This document shows, piece by piece, positions 1-10,870 of a stretch of DNA of 64,000 nucleotides. Below the pieces are notes generated by a model that was not told where the DNA came from, did no database searches, and worked only from the letters and a program-made list of their open reading frames with translations. The DNA lies in assembly GCF_051622035.1 (NCBI RefSeq), contig NC_135364.1, forward strand, positions 26,094,501 through 26,158,500, given 5' to 3'. The stretch is from Arctopsyche grandis. Its lineage: Eukaryota > Arthropoda > Insecta > Trichoptera > Hydropsychidae. Position numbers and translations under genes: made by a program. Position 1 is the stretch's first letter. Each line of letters opens with the position of its first letter.

Positions 1-229
1 CGATACCGATTCCCAAATTTCTCGCCTGATCAATTCGATTCGAAGAACACTACGTATATACGATTTAGTATCACCGATCGCCCCACATATACATACATAG
101 TATCGCATTTGATTAATTAAAAATACAAATAATTGACTACTAGCATATAAGAGATTAACCGAATCATCAATCAATATATTTAGTATAGTATTTTGATGTT
201 TCAACGGGTGGTTTTTCAAGTATCATCAT

Positions 230-510
230 AAAAGTTTCAACTCTTCCTTTCGTCTCTGTTTTGGGCAACATTCATCGATCTTATTCCATACATTTTTCTG
301 ATTTCATCTCCCCTGGGGCCTTTCTTGCACCATTTTACATTTATTATTTGAGCACTTCTTTCACCTATCTATCGACCGTTCTTATAAATACGTAACCCAC
401 CCATTGTCATTTCAATCTACATATTTACCCTGTACATTAGATCAACCACCTTTTTCATACTTCTAACCCACGTTTTCTATCTCTCTTCGTTATGCCAAGC
501 ATACAGCGTT
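230..510 (-). mobile_element. RTE-like LINE fragment (reverse transcriptase C-terminal end)
   Basis: Read on the minus strand, this is the same broken coding sequence as at 25205-25490: the tail of a non-LTR retrotransposon polyprotein with a W-x-D-E/D-I-R...W-M...AQ-R-x-W pattern. Frameshifts and stops interrupt it, so it is a dead remnant. The clade (RTE-like) is inferred from the tail motif; no endonuclease or catalytic RT motif is present. Confidence 0.55.
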
Positions 511-659
511 CCATGCACTGGATCTTATGTAGCATTTTGGAGTTCAATGAAATGTCTTTATTCCGTTACGGAAATAATGTAACAAAAAGCGCTGTTTCTT
601 TCTTACATTAATCTACAAAGAAATATCGAACGTCCACAAATATTATACATACATATATA

Positions 660-830
660 AGCCATTATATTTTTTAAAGTGGCGAAAGTGCAGTTTTCAG
701 TTCCAAAAACATTATTTCTGTTTAACTTAGTTCACAAATTCTAATCACGTATTTAAATCCGATATGTATAGAATCTCGTAAAAGCAGAATAAAGGTATTA
801 AAATAGGCCACCAGTATTTTTAAATATTGT
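660..830 (+). repeat. Dispersed repeat shared with 5065-5235
   Basis: The stretch beginning with AAAGTGGCGAAAGTGCAG and running through CAGTTCCAAAAACA, GTATAGAATCTCG and CACCAGTATTTT recurs at 5065-5235 with scattered differences. At the second site it runs straight into a SINE, so it may be the diverged head of that SINE subfamily. No coding potential is visible. Confidence 0.6.
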
Positions 831-1235
831 TAAACATTGTTATTTATCGAAATGGTGAAAAGTCGACTTATGTCATTATCAAATATTATGTCTCATATAT
901 TTATATATCAATTCATCATATTTTTAGCCAATTTAAGTTGTTTCAAATCTTCTTTGCCTTGATTTCTTGTAAAGTTCCAATCTAAATGAAAGTAATACAT
1001 TAATTTCAAAGACTATGCATTTCTTTGGTTTATCTCACAAACTTCTTTTCATCCTTAGTTGTTTTCATTTACAATTCTAATAAAGATCATTTTTTTTCAG
1101 TGATTCTTCATTCCTGTTATTCAATCCACTTCTTATTCTTACTTGTCCCTCCTTAAGTCGCTTTCCATACATAACGAGTACAATTTTAAAACATGTTAGA
1201 TAAAAAAGCCCATACATTCATTTATGCTGCTATAA

Positions 1236-1442
1236 TCGTTTATCGTTTCCTATCAGAGTTTGCCAATTTTCTCTGATTTCATTGTTGAAACGATTCCCGA
1301 TTAAAAATTGGCTAAAAATCCTTCCTACCCACTATGTCACCACTATTTGAGTATGATTAATGTAAATATTACAATAAAAAAAATGTATGTACAATTCATA
1401 GATGTCTCGTTAATTGTCGAGTTTAAGTCAGTGTCTCGTAAT
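1236..1442 (+). mobile_element. SINE fragment (body of the hairpin-tail family)
   Basis: Contains the family core (ATCGTTTCCTATCAGAGTTT, then TTGTTGAAACG) followed by the ACTATGTCACCACTATTT and CATAGATGTCTCG blocks. The tRNA-like head and the hairpin tail are missing. This copy shows the uninterrupted sequence at the point where the copy at 10024-10870 carries an LTR insertion. Confidence 0.75.
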
Positions 1443-2600
1443 ATGTATTTGAATGCTTATCGAGCTATAAATTATGTCTGGTACGAAATACACATTAAAA
1501 TTAAGCATGCAAATATTTTTATCAATTTTTAAACAGAGAAAACCGTCTTTGAAAACATTCGACACTTAACAGCCCCAATTTCGTACGCTATTTTGATATA
1601 AAATCGATATAATTTAAATAAATTATAACAGCCTTGATTGCTTATCATCAATCACAACCCGCTGAAAGTAAACAATCTTAAAAATTACCGCTACGAAACC
1701 AAAACCAATAAAAAGCTCATGAATACGGCGCGGCCAACTCGTCCGGCATCTTCGCGAGCGAAAAAAACGTATTTACCGATAAAATTATGTACCCCTCTAG
1801 GTACACTATCTTAGAGTCGATATTGAATTTAATTTATTCAAATAATTTATAATTTATTCACGAACCCCCGAGCGATTTATTCGCACTAGGCGACCGGCGG
1901 CGATCATTAGACGTTTGTTTTTTCTAATCGCAGATCGATATCAACAATAAATATGTGCACACACTTGCACACATATGAATATATAGGTGTATAATCGCGT
2001 AAGTTACTCACGAATAGTAATTTTTGAAATTCCGACGATCCGTTACACATTTAATAATGTTTAATAATGATTCTCGAATGCACGAATCGCTGATTGGCGG
2101 GTATAGCACTTTAGAACTTGAGCTGGAAACCAGATTATACCCGATTCTTCATGTGCTTCTAGAAACGCTCATTATTATATTAGACACGGCGTGAGCTACC
2201 AAATCAAAATTTCAAAATCGCCATTTTGTAACGAATACGTGGTGGAAAATTGTACGCACGGTGATTTATCACAGTCTTCGATTAACGAAACGATATGTTT
2301 AATAATAAATAATAGGTTCGGACTGACGCTCAGTTACGTCTTCATTTCGAATTGGGGATGACCCAGATCTCAAGCGTTGTATTTATGTATGTAAAAAAAT
2401 AAATAAATATGCACTAAACGAAAATTTCCCATCGCAGTCTAATAGACGGTGGAATGCAACACTAATAATGTTTAATTTATAACAGACGGTTTTGCCACGA
2501 TTTAAATTACACTTCTACTTTAAAATGTCAGACATTAATGATGGGAAAATATTCGGCTTATCCCTTACCAGTTTATTGACATTTGACCCATCATTTTATT
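1443..2600. other. Unassigned AT-rich DNA
   Basis: No gene, RNA or recognisable repeat. A few CpG-containing patches occur (about 1720-1760 and 1860-1910), and short open frames lack codon structure or splice support. Confidence 0.5.
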
Positions 2601-2608
2601 CATACATC

Positions 2609-3597
2609 TATTACACTGTTCGACAAATGACGACTTTTTTTTTGGTTCAGAGACGAGATTTGACTTTTCTTATAGATCTATGCCCCGTAAACACGAATCT
2701 GGTAATAAAAAATGTTGATTGGCTCGAGATTCGGAGATATATGTGTTTTATAAATCGCGCGATTTTTCTATATCTTGGTGTTGTTCGGTCGATGTCTGAA
2801 AATCTGTCAATTTCCTGTTCAAAATGAATACTGAAATCTATAGTCGGGTATTTTATCTTTCATTTGTAGTACATTTCAGCTTTCAAATCTCTCGTAGATA
2901 TAGAAAATCTTTCAAAAGTAGTCGTCCAGTTCGAATCAAATCTCAAAAGTACGTTTGTTCACTTGGGATTTTTTCCCACTGTTAATACTATTTTATATTG
3001 AGTATTTTCTATTGAAACAGGTTTATTGGGATAGTTTCCTAGCCACACTATTTTTTTCGTTTAAAGGGGTTAATTGGAAGTGTGCTGAATTTTAAATCGG
3101 TAAAATTGCGAGCTAAAAGCTCGTACTAGTATTTACTCGTATTTACACGAATCTGAATTGAATTAATAGGGATAATATATTAAATTGTCTTTATATGAGA
3201 ATTATATAAAATTCCACTTAGAAAAATCATACTTCGACTGTTATTGTGGATTAATAACAAAAATTCTATACATAACAGGCTAAAAAAGTGAAAATACGTA
3301 TTTTTGACTTTTGATTTGAACTGGACGACGAGGGATTTTAAAGCTGAAAAAGCTGAAAGATAAAATTCCCGACTGTAGATTCCAATATTCATTTTGAACA
3401 CGAAATTGACAGGTTTTGAGACATCCACCGAACAACACGTAGATATAGAAAAATGTCGCGATTAAAAAAACACATATATCTCCGAATCGTAAGCCAATCA
3501 ACATTTTGTATTACCAGATTCGTGTTTACTGGGCATAGATCTATATGAAAAGTCATATTTCGTCTCTGAACCATTTTTCGTGTCGAACAGTGTTATT
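2609..3597. mobile_element. Foldback-type DNA element with very long inverted arms
   Basis: The left arm (about 2609-2962) is the reverse complement of the right arm (about 3288-3597), with modest divergence. Both arms begin from the outside with a TTACACTG-like end followed by GGTTCAGAGACGA and AGATCTATGCCC. A unique interior of about 325 bp (2963-3287) separates them. Open frames here arise from the arms and have no protein similarity that I recognise. A second locus (26378-26995) keeps the left arm and interior only. Confidence 0.75.
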
Positions 3598-3734
3598 GGA
3601 CTAATTGTTTTCTTCCCAGCATTACACACCAGTTCCGTTTCATTTTTTGTACATGCAAAAAAACGCTGATCAAATCTGTACAGTTGCGTCTCTTAGCAAA
3701 CCTCACCCCTAATGAAATCAAGCAATTAGTTTTT

Positions 3735-4120
3735 TTTTATTTATAACAGGAAGGCCTGACAGGTAACCCCAATATGCCTTCCTGGCCAGAAACATTGTAC
3801 ATTTGATACAAGTATAATCAGTATTATACAAAGTAAATACATATCAATTAACATCCACACAGAAATTTATGGTCAAATTTGTAAATTTGCAGCATTTTAT
3901 AAAATTCAGCGAAATTCTAAATTACGAGAAAATGGGTAAGGTTTCCAATTTGTTGGAACCTTTCAATGAAAATTAGATAAATTGGCAAATTATAATAGGA
4001 AACGATCAACCTGAATTCATAAATGCAAGGTCTAGCCACTAGAAACCAGTGGAATTTGAACCCGTGACCACTTTGTTCAAAGCATAATATGCTAACCACT
4101 AGTCTATTCTGCTGGTTAAA
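3735..4120 (-). mobile_element. SINE, hairpin-tail subfamily
   Basis: On the minus strand it begins with a degraded tRNA-like head (CTAGTGGTTAGCATATTATG, then a B-box-like GGTTCAAATTCC). The core with CGTTTCCTAT and the hairpin tail GGCCAGGAAGGC...GGCCTTCCTG follow. The tail lies at the left end, as expected for this orientation. Confidence 0.8.
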
Positions 4121-5060
4121 TTTCAAGTTCTTCGATATTTTGTATATGTATATGTACATAGAGTCTCTCATAGCAGCACCAACTACGATATATTTCATAG
4201 CAAGTAACTATTACTGCTCTGTGAAGGTGCAGGCACACAGAGTGGTAAGTGGAACGTTTTTTATATAGTTTTGCATATACAAAATAAAAACACTAGCATG
4301 CCTTATCTATGCCATCGTGATCTTTGGCAAAACTCACACCCTGGAGTGTTTTCGATGATATATATAATCCTCGTTTTGACATAAGTTTGACAGTGATTTC
4401 TATATTTGATCCAACGAATTTACAATGACAAAAAGGACACGCCTATCACAGCTGGAGTCCATTTACGCGTACCGTGTCACTTATTGTATTCTTAGCATTA
4501 CACGTTCAGTCACATAAAAACAATTTATATACCGTCTATAAAGAAGTTTGACTAATCGTTTTATTCGTACACGCAATAGTTGAATTAAGATTTTTCTTCT
4601 CAGGTCTTCATATTAGTTTTATTCAATGTTTCAGCGTTATAAAAATTTTGTACACTTTTACCCACATAAAATCAAGTTCCTAGACATGTCGAAGTTATAG
4701 GAAAAGGCCCAATATATGAGCAGTGATTTCAGATGACATTTTTGGGAAACGATCAGAATCTACATACATTTCACTAAATAATTATTAAATAAAGGTTGCT
4801 CAAGTTCTCAATTTTGCTTTTAAACTTGCTTTGTAAACGATTCAGTGCATATTTTTTATTTATTTTGAACATATTTTGTAATATATATGTCAATTCTCAA
4901 GCAACTTCTTAAAATGGAATCAATTCAACATATAAATTTTTTCTTAATATAACTTACCTAATCTACGAATTATTGAACATTTTTTTTAATATATAATTAA
5001 TCAAACCAATCCTGAAATGATAGACTGTCGATAATATGAGTTTCACTATAGTGAATATGA
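4121..5060. other. Unassigned AT-rich DNA
   Basis: I see no gene or named repeat in this stretch. Confidence 0.45.
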
Positions 5061-5064
5061 GTCG

Positions 5065-5572
5065 TTATATTTGAAAGTGGCAGAAGTCCAATTTTCAGTT
5101 CCAAAAACACTATTTCTGTTTGACTTAATTCACAAATTGTAATCACTTATTTGTATTCAATATGTCCAGAATCTCAGAAAAGCAGAAAAAACGTATTACA
5201 GGCTACCAGTATTTTAAAATATGTATTGCAAAACCCAAAACATTATATTTATCAGAGTTTGCCGATTGTATCTGGTCATTGTTGAAACGGTTCCCCAAAA
5301 TTGTCAAAAAAATCATCTTTCCTGTTGTCACAAATCCTCTGTATTTATTGTGTGTATAATTTGTAAAAATTATGTAAAAAATCTAAATCCATAGATGTTT
5401 TAATAGATTAATTCTGTAGTTAATTAATTAATTAATTGTTATTTCGTGTTCTTCAGCTTCTGGAAGTACAGTGATTTATGTAATAATAAAATGCTGCATT
5501 GTTTTTAATTAATTGTCATTTGGGTCTTCCTGTCAAGCCTTCCTGGTATATATCTATGTAAAAAAAAATTAT
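5065..5572 (+). mobile_element. SINE, hairpin-tail subfamily, with linked 5' repeat
   Basis: The first ~170 bp repeat the segment at 660-830. The SINE core follows (TTTATCAGAGTTTGCC, TTGTTGAAACGGTTCC), then CATAGATGTTTTAATAG, a TTAATTAATTAA run and the closing hairpin arm GCCTTCCTGG. The whole is close to the copy at 36184-36600 on the other strand, including the CTTCTGGAAGTACAGTGA block. Confidence 0.75.
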
Positions 5573-6626
5573 ACAAAGCTATTATATGTACGTCCACTTT
5601 TCCTTTTTGGGAACAGATATGACTTAAAAAATCCTATTCAAAGCCGACATCTGGTATGCCTCGATACAAACGTACATAAAATACGAACCGTTCGATGAAA
5701 ATCAGACACGGTTCACACTCACTGAAAAACTATTCATATATACATAAATGCAAGCTCCTTTATCAAATGCAATTAGCCAACCTTCGATTCGAAGCGTTTC
5801 AAAATGCGATAATTAAGCGACCGTGACTTAACAGATGATCACCTATCGTCGAATCGCACACGCGCGAGACTACACACATATAACGAGAACGTTTTGTACA
5901 TTCGAAATCGTACTTAAATTAAATATAATCGCGTAATATATAAAAAATACGAAAAAACACAACTTAATGGTGGTCATTTTTTGTCCGACACAAACGTGTT
6001 AAACGAATCCCGATCAGTCGTGAGAGCTTCAATCACATCCACGCAAACACTTAGATGCTCTAAATCTCTCTACATACATACATAGGAGTCGTGATCCTAA
6101 ACGGAATCACGATCGTGGATTACATGTATGTACTTTGGGTATGTGTATGCAGAGCTTCTTGACTGATCGCGTTATAATGTAGATATTTCAAATTCGGTCC
6201 AATTAGTGCGAAATTACGTTGTGTGTCCATGTAACGAACGGACATCCATCTTCGGGTCATCATCTCCACAATTACATACGCCAGAACTAGTTCTCGACCG
6301 CAGTAATAGGATTTTTTTATACGAGAGTGAGCATGCTGCTTGATTGCTCTTTTATAATACGAAGAGAGCATCCTGTCATTGCTTTGCACAATTGCATAAT
6401 ACAGATCTCTCAACACTTAGATAGGTAGGGTAGGTTTTTGCATCGCCTTGTATGCACATAAGTACGCTCACTATATATTTTATTCATATAATGTTTTGAA
6501 GCACATACGATGTCCGAAACGGAAAAGTATGTAGCTGATTCAGTAGCTACTAATGTGTATATAAAAGTTGCACATTTAACTAGATAAAAACACTTTTTTT
6601 TATTAACATTTGCCGCACTGTGATGG
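5573..6626. other. Unassigned DNA
   Basis: A moderately CpG-rich patch (about 5770-6120) and AT-rich flanks. Open frames on the minus strand at 6120-6646 have no recognisable domain and no convincing start or splice context. Confidence 0.45.
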
Positions 6627-6634
6627 ATAGCGAG

Positions 6635-7325
6635 TAGGGATCCCAATTGAATATTCGAATATTCGAGTATTCGAATTATTTGTCTGATTTTTCAGTCATT
6701 CATTATTCGAATATTATTCGTGTATATATTTTTTTATAAAAAAATACACAAAATCAACATGAGAAGAGTGATGAAGAAAATGAAATATATAATGGGGATA
6801 ATTTTGATGAAAATGAAGATTTACCGGAAGATGAAATGCCTGCATGTGAAGAAACGGTTTTTTATTCATTAAATACAGAAATGTTTGAAGAAAATCACTT
6901 TTCGATCGATAATAAAATTTAGAAAACATTAGAAAAATAATACTAATCTTTAAGAAGTCACCGGCGAAATATGAATTTTTACAAGAAATCATAATTTAAA
7001 AAGAAAATATCATCTTCTGAAGTTAAATTAAGATTTTTTATATTATATTTTGTAAATTTATTTTTAATTGCAATTTTCTCAATTTTACAAACTATCTTAT
7101 ATTTTACGTGTGTGTGTATTTTAGTTTTTTTTTTTTTTTTTTATTGTATTGATTATGTTTTATTAATTTTAATATATTACATATATAAATATAATGTAAT
7201 TGATGCTTAGCACATATGTAATTACTTTTTATTTTAATTTTCGAATATATTCAAATATTCGAATAGCTCTTGATTGACTATTCGATATTTGAATAGTAGA
7301 AGTCGACGAATATTTGGGATCCCTA
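6635..7325. mobile_element. Non-autonomous hAT element with 8-bp target duplication
   Basis: The element starts TAGGGATCCCAA and ends with the matching inverted TTGGGATCCCTA, with ATATTCGAAT-type subterminal repeats inside both ends. It is flanked by ATAGCGAG (6627-6634) and ATAGTGAG (7326-7333), an 8-bp duplication with one change, which is the hAT signature. The 691-bp interior contains an acidic, transposase-like open stretch around 6770-6860 but no intact transposase. Confidence 0.85.
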
Positions 7326-7905
7326 ATAGTGAGCGACCAGGATATAAATTTTATTTTATTTCTCCAAATATACTGAATTCAGTCTTCATATTTTATGTAT
7401 TCCTCATCAAAATGATTCTATGATTCGAATTAAATCGCTACGAAATAAAAACATTGATCTATATCAACAGAAATAATTATTTTCGCGGGAAGCCCCTTGT
7501 ACACATGATACAATGATAGTTCCACTTCAGCCGTCATTTTTTTTCATTTTTTGCACATTATTTTATATTATTCAACGTTTTATACATGATAAATGATTTT
7601 TATAGCCAATTACAATAATTTACCTCGCAGACTTTGCATTATTTTAACTTAAAACACACATTTTCAACTGGATGCTTGGCGTCCAGCACAGTGGCTAACG
7701 GATTTTTGTAGCACAGTAAGCTAAGTGTTGAAAAATAAGCACTAGTAGACGACGACTGACACGTCAATAACAAATACATACGACTCAATTACTGGAATCT
7801 TATAATCAATAGTCCTATCTTCAAACCAAGTCATAACAGTATGCATAGAAAACCTACTTATAAGCGTTTGAGTCTCTTTGCTTTCTCTACATATGTATTA
7901 TACAC

Positions 7906-8345
7906 ACCAGCAGCGTGGACTAGTTATTTAGATAGAATATTAATAATATTAGGCTTTCGAGCAAAGTGACCACTTTTCGATTTTCAATAGTGGCTGTTGG
8001 CCAGACCTTGGTTTGTGACAACAGGTCGATCGTTTCCATTCAGAGTTTGCTAATTTCTCTGATTTTCATTGAAATGGTTCCTGTAAATTGGCATCTCCTT
8101 TCCAATCTCTCTTGCAAATCTCAAATTATTCATTGTCTTGAAGTTCGCCAATTACTATAATAAAATTCTACTAATATTTCTCCATAGATATCGCTGTGGA
8201 TGATGCTTGCATGAATTAGAATTGTATAATAATGTTTGTATTAATTGTATTATTGTATTGTATATGTAGTACACTCGTCACTTTCAATCGATCTGTAAAA
8301 GTTAGTGTACATTTTCGATTTAAATAAAATAAAATAAAAATAAAA
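7906..8345 (+). mobile_element. SINE, second tail subfamily, near full length
   Basis: Begins with CAGCAGCGTGGACTAG, a tRNA-like head with a degraded B box. GTTGGCCAGACCTTGGTTTG and the core CGATCGTTTCC...ATTTTCATTGAAA follow, and the element ends in CGATCTGTAAAAG...AAATAAAATAAAATAAAAA. It lacks the CCAGGAAGG hairpin of the other subfamily. Confidence 0.8.
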
Positions 8346-9069
8346 ACACATATACATACATATAATATAATGGGGATTCAGCTTATTTTCGTAGCCATTA
8401 GCGGTGTTATTGATGTATGGCGATTTTCATGTTTGCAACTGGCACAGGTCGTAGATCGTGTACCACCACACCCCCTTTTAACGAATTAATAAAATTTATA
8501 CGCTTGGTAGTCTCCATTCATGACCTACGGTAGTATTTCATCGTAGGTCATGAAGTGACCTATTGTTTTATATTATATTATCTCGCAGAATGCGTTCGAT
8601 CGTTTGTGTGTGTACACGAATTTTGGCTGTATAAAAAATTGTGTAAAAATGTATAACAACAGTTTGAGGATATAATTTATACATAATTTGATTTAACATA
8701 GGCTTAAATTTTCGTTGGGTTCAACAAGTCAGTAAGTTTCTTGTGGAATTATTGATGAGTTTATGATTTATGAGAAATTGAAATGACTTGTTGCAGATTA
8801 GATACAGACGCAGTTCTATCTAACATATTGAACCAGCCTAAATAAGTAATTCATAGTTTGATATTTTTTTGTACAAATTTGTGAGAAAATTCAATATGTA
8901 GGTAGCATTTTTAAGATTCCACAAATAAGAGAACCTAATAACTCAATTTCACAAGAAACTTTGGGGGAGGATATCGATTTATCAGATCCGCCATTGCAAT
9001 TAAGCTAGAAAAGTCGGAAAATTCTAACAGGAGATGGTCTATCTGTATTTTAATAACCACAAAATCTCG
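8346..9069. other. Unassigned DNA with a short hairpin
   Basis: The notable structure is an 11-bp perfect stem at 8518-8553: CATGACCTACG and CGTAGGTCATG around a 12-nt loop. It could be the hairpin of a decayed Helitron or MITE. Nothing else is recognised. Confidence 0.45.
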
Positions 9070-9150
9070 CCAGCAGCGTATTTGGTCGGGACTTGAACCC
9101 ACGACCTCTCTACTGGTATGCAATAGCTCTGCCAGTGCACTAAGCTATGA
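9070..9150 (-). mobile_element. tRNA-like SINE head
   Basis: On the minus strand a box-A-like stretch (TAGCTTAGTGCACTGGCAGA) and a box-B-like GTGGGTTCAAGTCCC have tRNA spacing. The aminoacyl stem and anticodon arm do not fold properly and there is no CCA region, so it is a SINE head and not a tRNA gene. Confidence 0.55.
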
Positions 9151-9369
9151 CGTATATTTAAAAATTAAAATAAATACTTTTGTACATTTTTCCTATAAAA
9201 ATATGTAATGGCCTTAATTATATGAGACTTTTCCAGCCCAATTTAATATTAATAAATTGAACTTGACTAAAATTAATATTCAAATATATAATACCAGTGG
9301 TTAATCTCATATTAAAAATTTGAAATCGAAAAAAAAAATAATATTTAATGACAGCCAATCAGAAATGAA

Positions 9370-9850
9370 TGGTTTTTAAACTGAAAAAAAAATCCTGATC
9401 CGGAATTGAAACAGGAATCCGAATCCGGGACTGAAATAGGAATCCGGAGCCGGAACTAAAAAAGGAATTGGGATTCATAACTGAAACAGAAATCCGATTC
9501 CGGAGCTGAAAAAGAATCCGGAACTGGAACTGAAAAAATAATCGGGATCTGGAACTGAAAAAAGAATCTGGCACTGGAACTGAAAAAAGAATCGGGATCA
9601 GGAACTGAAATAGGAATCGGGATCCGAAACTGAAACAGTTATGGGGATCCAGAACTGAAACAGTAATCGGGATCCGGAACTGAAACAGTAATTGGGATCT
9701 GGAATTTAAAAAGGGATCTGGATCCGGAATTGAAAAATTAATGGATCCGGATAACTGGTAACTAGATAACTAATCCGGATAACATCCGGCTCCGATAAAA
9801 TAATCCGGAAACGTAACTGACAAAGTAATCCAGAAACGGATTCGAAATCG
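9370..9850 (-). repeat. ~24-bp minisatellite (GGATCCGGAACTGAAACAGGAATC type)
   Basis: About twenty imperfect copies of a 24-bp unit built on GGATCCGGAACTGAAA. The unit length is a multiple of 3, so the reverse strand reads as a spurious Phe/Ser/Pro-rich open frame. The right flank (GATATCGTCGTCATA, then TTTTCAATACTCCCAACCAA) matches the interior of the Helitron copy at 13140-13385, so the array probably sits in a decayed member of that family. Related arrays lie at 46840-47420 and 61780-62460. Confidence 0.85.
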
Positions 9851-9939
9851 AAAGCTGAATCGATATCGTCGTCATAAATTTTCATTTGTTTTCAATACTC
9901 CCAACCAAAATTTTAAACCTTAAAGACAAAGACAAAATT

Positions 9940-10015
9940 GGCTCACGGGATCAAAGCCGGCAACCTCTCGGTGCTTGGTATCAACGCAACCATGGAGCCA
10001 CGCTGCTGGATAAAT
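9940..10015 (-). mobile_element. tRNA-like SINE head
   Basis: The minus strand reads CCAGCAGCGTGGCTCCATGG and later a degraded B box (GGCTTTGATCCC) at tRNA spacing. It abuts the next SINE in opposite orientation. No body is recognisable. Confidence 0.5.
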
Positions 10016-10023
10016 AAGTATTA

Positions 10024-10870
10024 CAAGTCATAGCCAGCAGCATAGCTCGGTCGTTAAGCTTCTGCCTAACCCCGAGAGGCGCCGGGTTCGATCCCATGAG
10101 CTGACCTCGATTGAAAAGAATTTTTCTGAGTATATCTGTAGTGCTGCTGGTCATACCTGGATATTTGTGACTCCTGGTCGATCGTTTCCTATCAGAGTTT
10201 TATCAAATTTTCTCTGATTTCATTGTTGAAACGGTTCGCGATTAAAAATTGGCTAAAATCCATCCTACCTACTATGTCACCACTATTTAAGTATGATTAA
10301 TGTACTGTTACGTACGCCGCGGATTAAGCGAATAGAATCCCAGAGACTATGTGACCGTTCAAGGGTTATCTGTTATCGGATTAACTATGTAAGTGCTTGC
10401 ACTTACTTCCAGGATTATATCTGGACTCTAAGTGCATTTAGGCTAAACAATGACCGTTATTAGTTATTTCTCAGAATCAGTACGGGAAGACCCAATGTCG
10501 TGGAAATACATATCCGAATACGTGACTATACAACAGGTAAACAGATTAGGCGCCCTGAGAGATCTACCCCTTATAAGGCGGTACGTAGGCGATATCATGT
10601 AATTCTGGACTTAGCACTGGCTATGCGTGTATCTCCTGAATCATCAATAAATGCTGTGAAACGACTGTTGGCCTTTTACTTGGATCCTCCACCCACCCGT
10701 ACGCAACAGTACAATAAAATTTATGTACAATTCATAGATGTCTCGCTAATTTGCTAGTTTTCAGTGTCTCGCAATTAAGCGACTTGTATAATGAAAATGC
10801 TGTATTGTGTATAATTGGCCAGGAAGGCGCATTGGGGTTAGTATTGTTAGGCCTTCCTGGTATTAAATGT
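10024..10870 (+). mobile_element. Full SINE, hairpin-tail subfamily, split by an LTR
   Basis: This is the clearest family member. The tRNA-like head has TAGCTCGGTCGTTAAGC (box A region) and GGGTTCGATCCC (box B). The core follows with CGATCGTTTCCTATCAG, and after the inserted LTR come CATAGATGTCTCG and the tail hairpin GGCCAGGAAGGCG...AGGCCTTCCTGG, then an A/T-rich end. Without the LTR it is about 440 bp. Transcription by RNA polymerase III from the internal boxes is expected for such elements. Confidence 0.85.
10306..10708 (+). mobile_element. Solo LTR (403 bp) inserted in the SINE
   Basis: Starts TGTTACGTAC and ends ACGCAACA, giving TG...CA ends. It is flanked by the direct repeat GTAC (10302-10305 and 10709-10712). 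Near its 3' end are AATAAATGCTGTGAAACG, a likely polyadenylation region, and the conserved GGATCCTCCACCCACCC. There is no adjacent internal domain or second LTR. A 4-bp duplication and TG...CA ends fit Ty3/Gypsy or BEL/Pao; which one cannot be said. Confidence 0.85.

Noticed and set aside
10030-10100. Candidate tRNA gene with box A and box B
   Set aside because: It is the head of a SINE found many times here; the cloverleaf arms do not pair and the SINE body follows directly. The same holds for 9070-9150, 31408-31480 and 40990-41090.
9370-10100. Possible CRISPR-like array of ~24-bp repeats
   Set aside because: The units are contiguous without spacers and the genome is eukaryotic.
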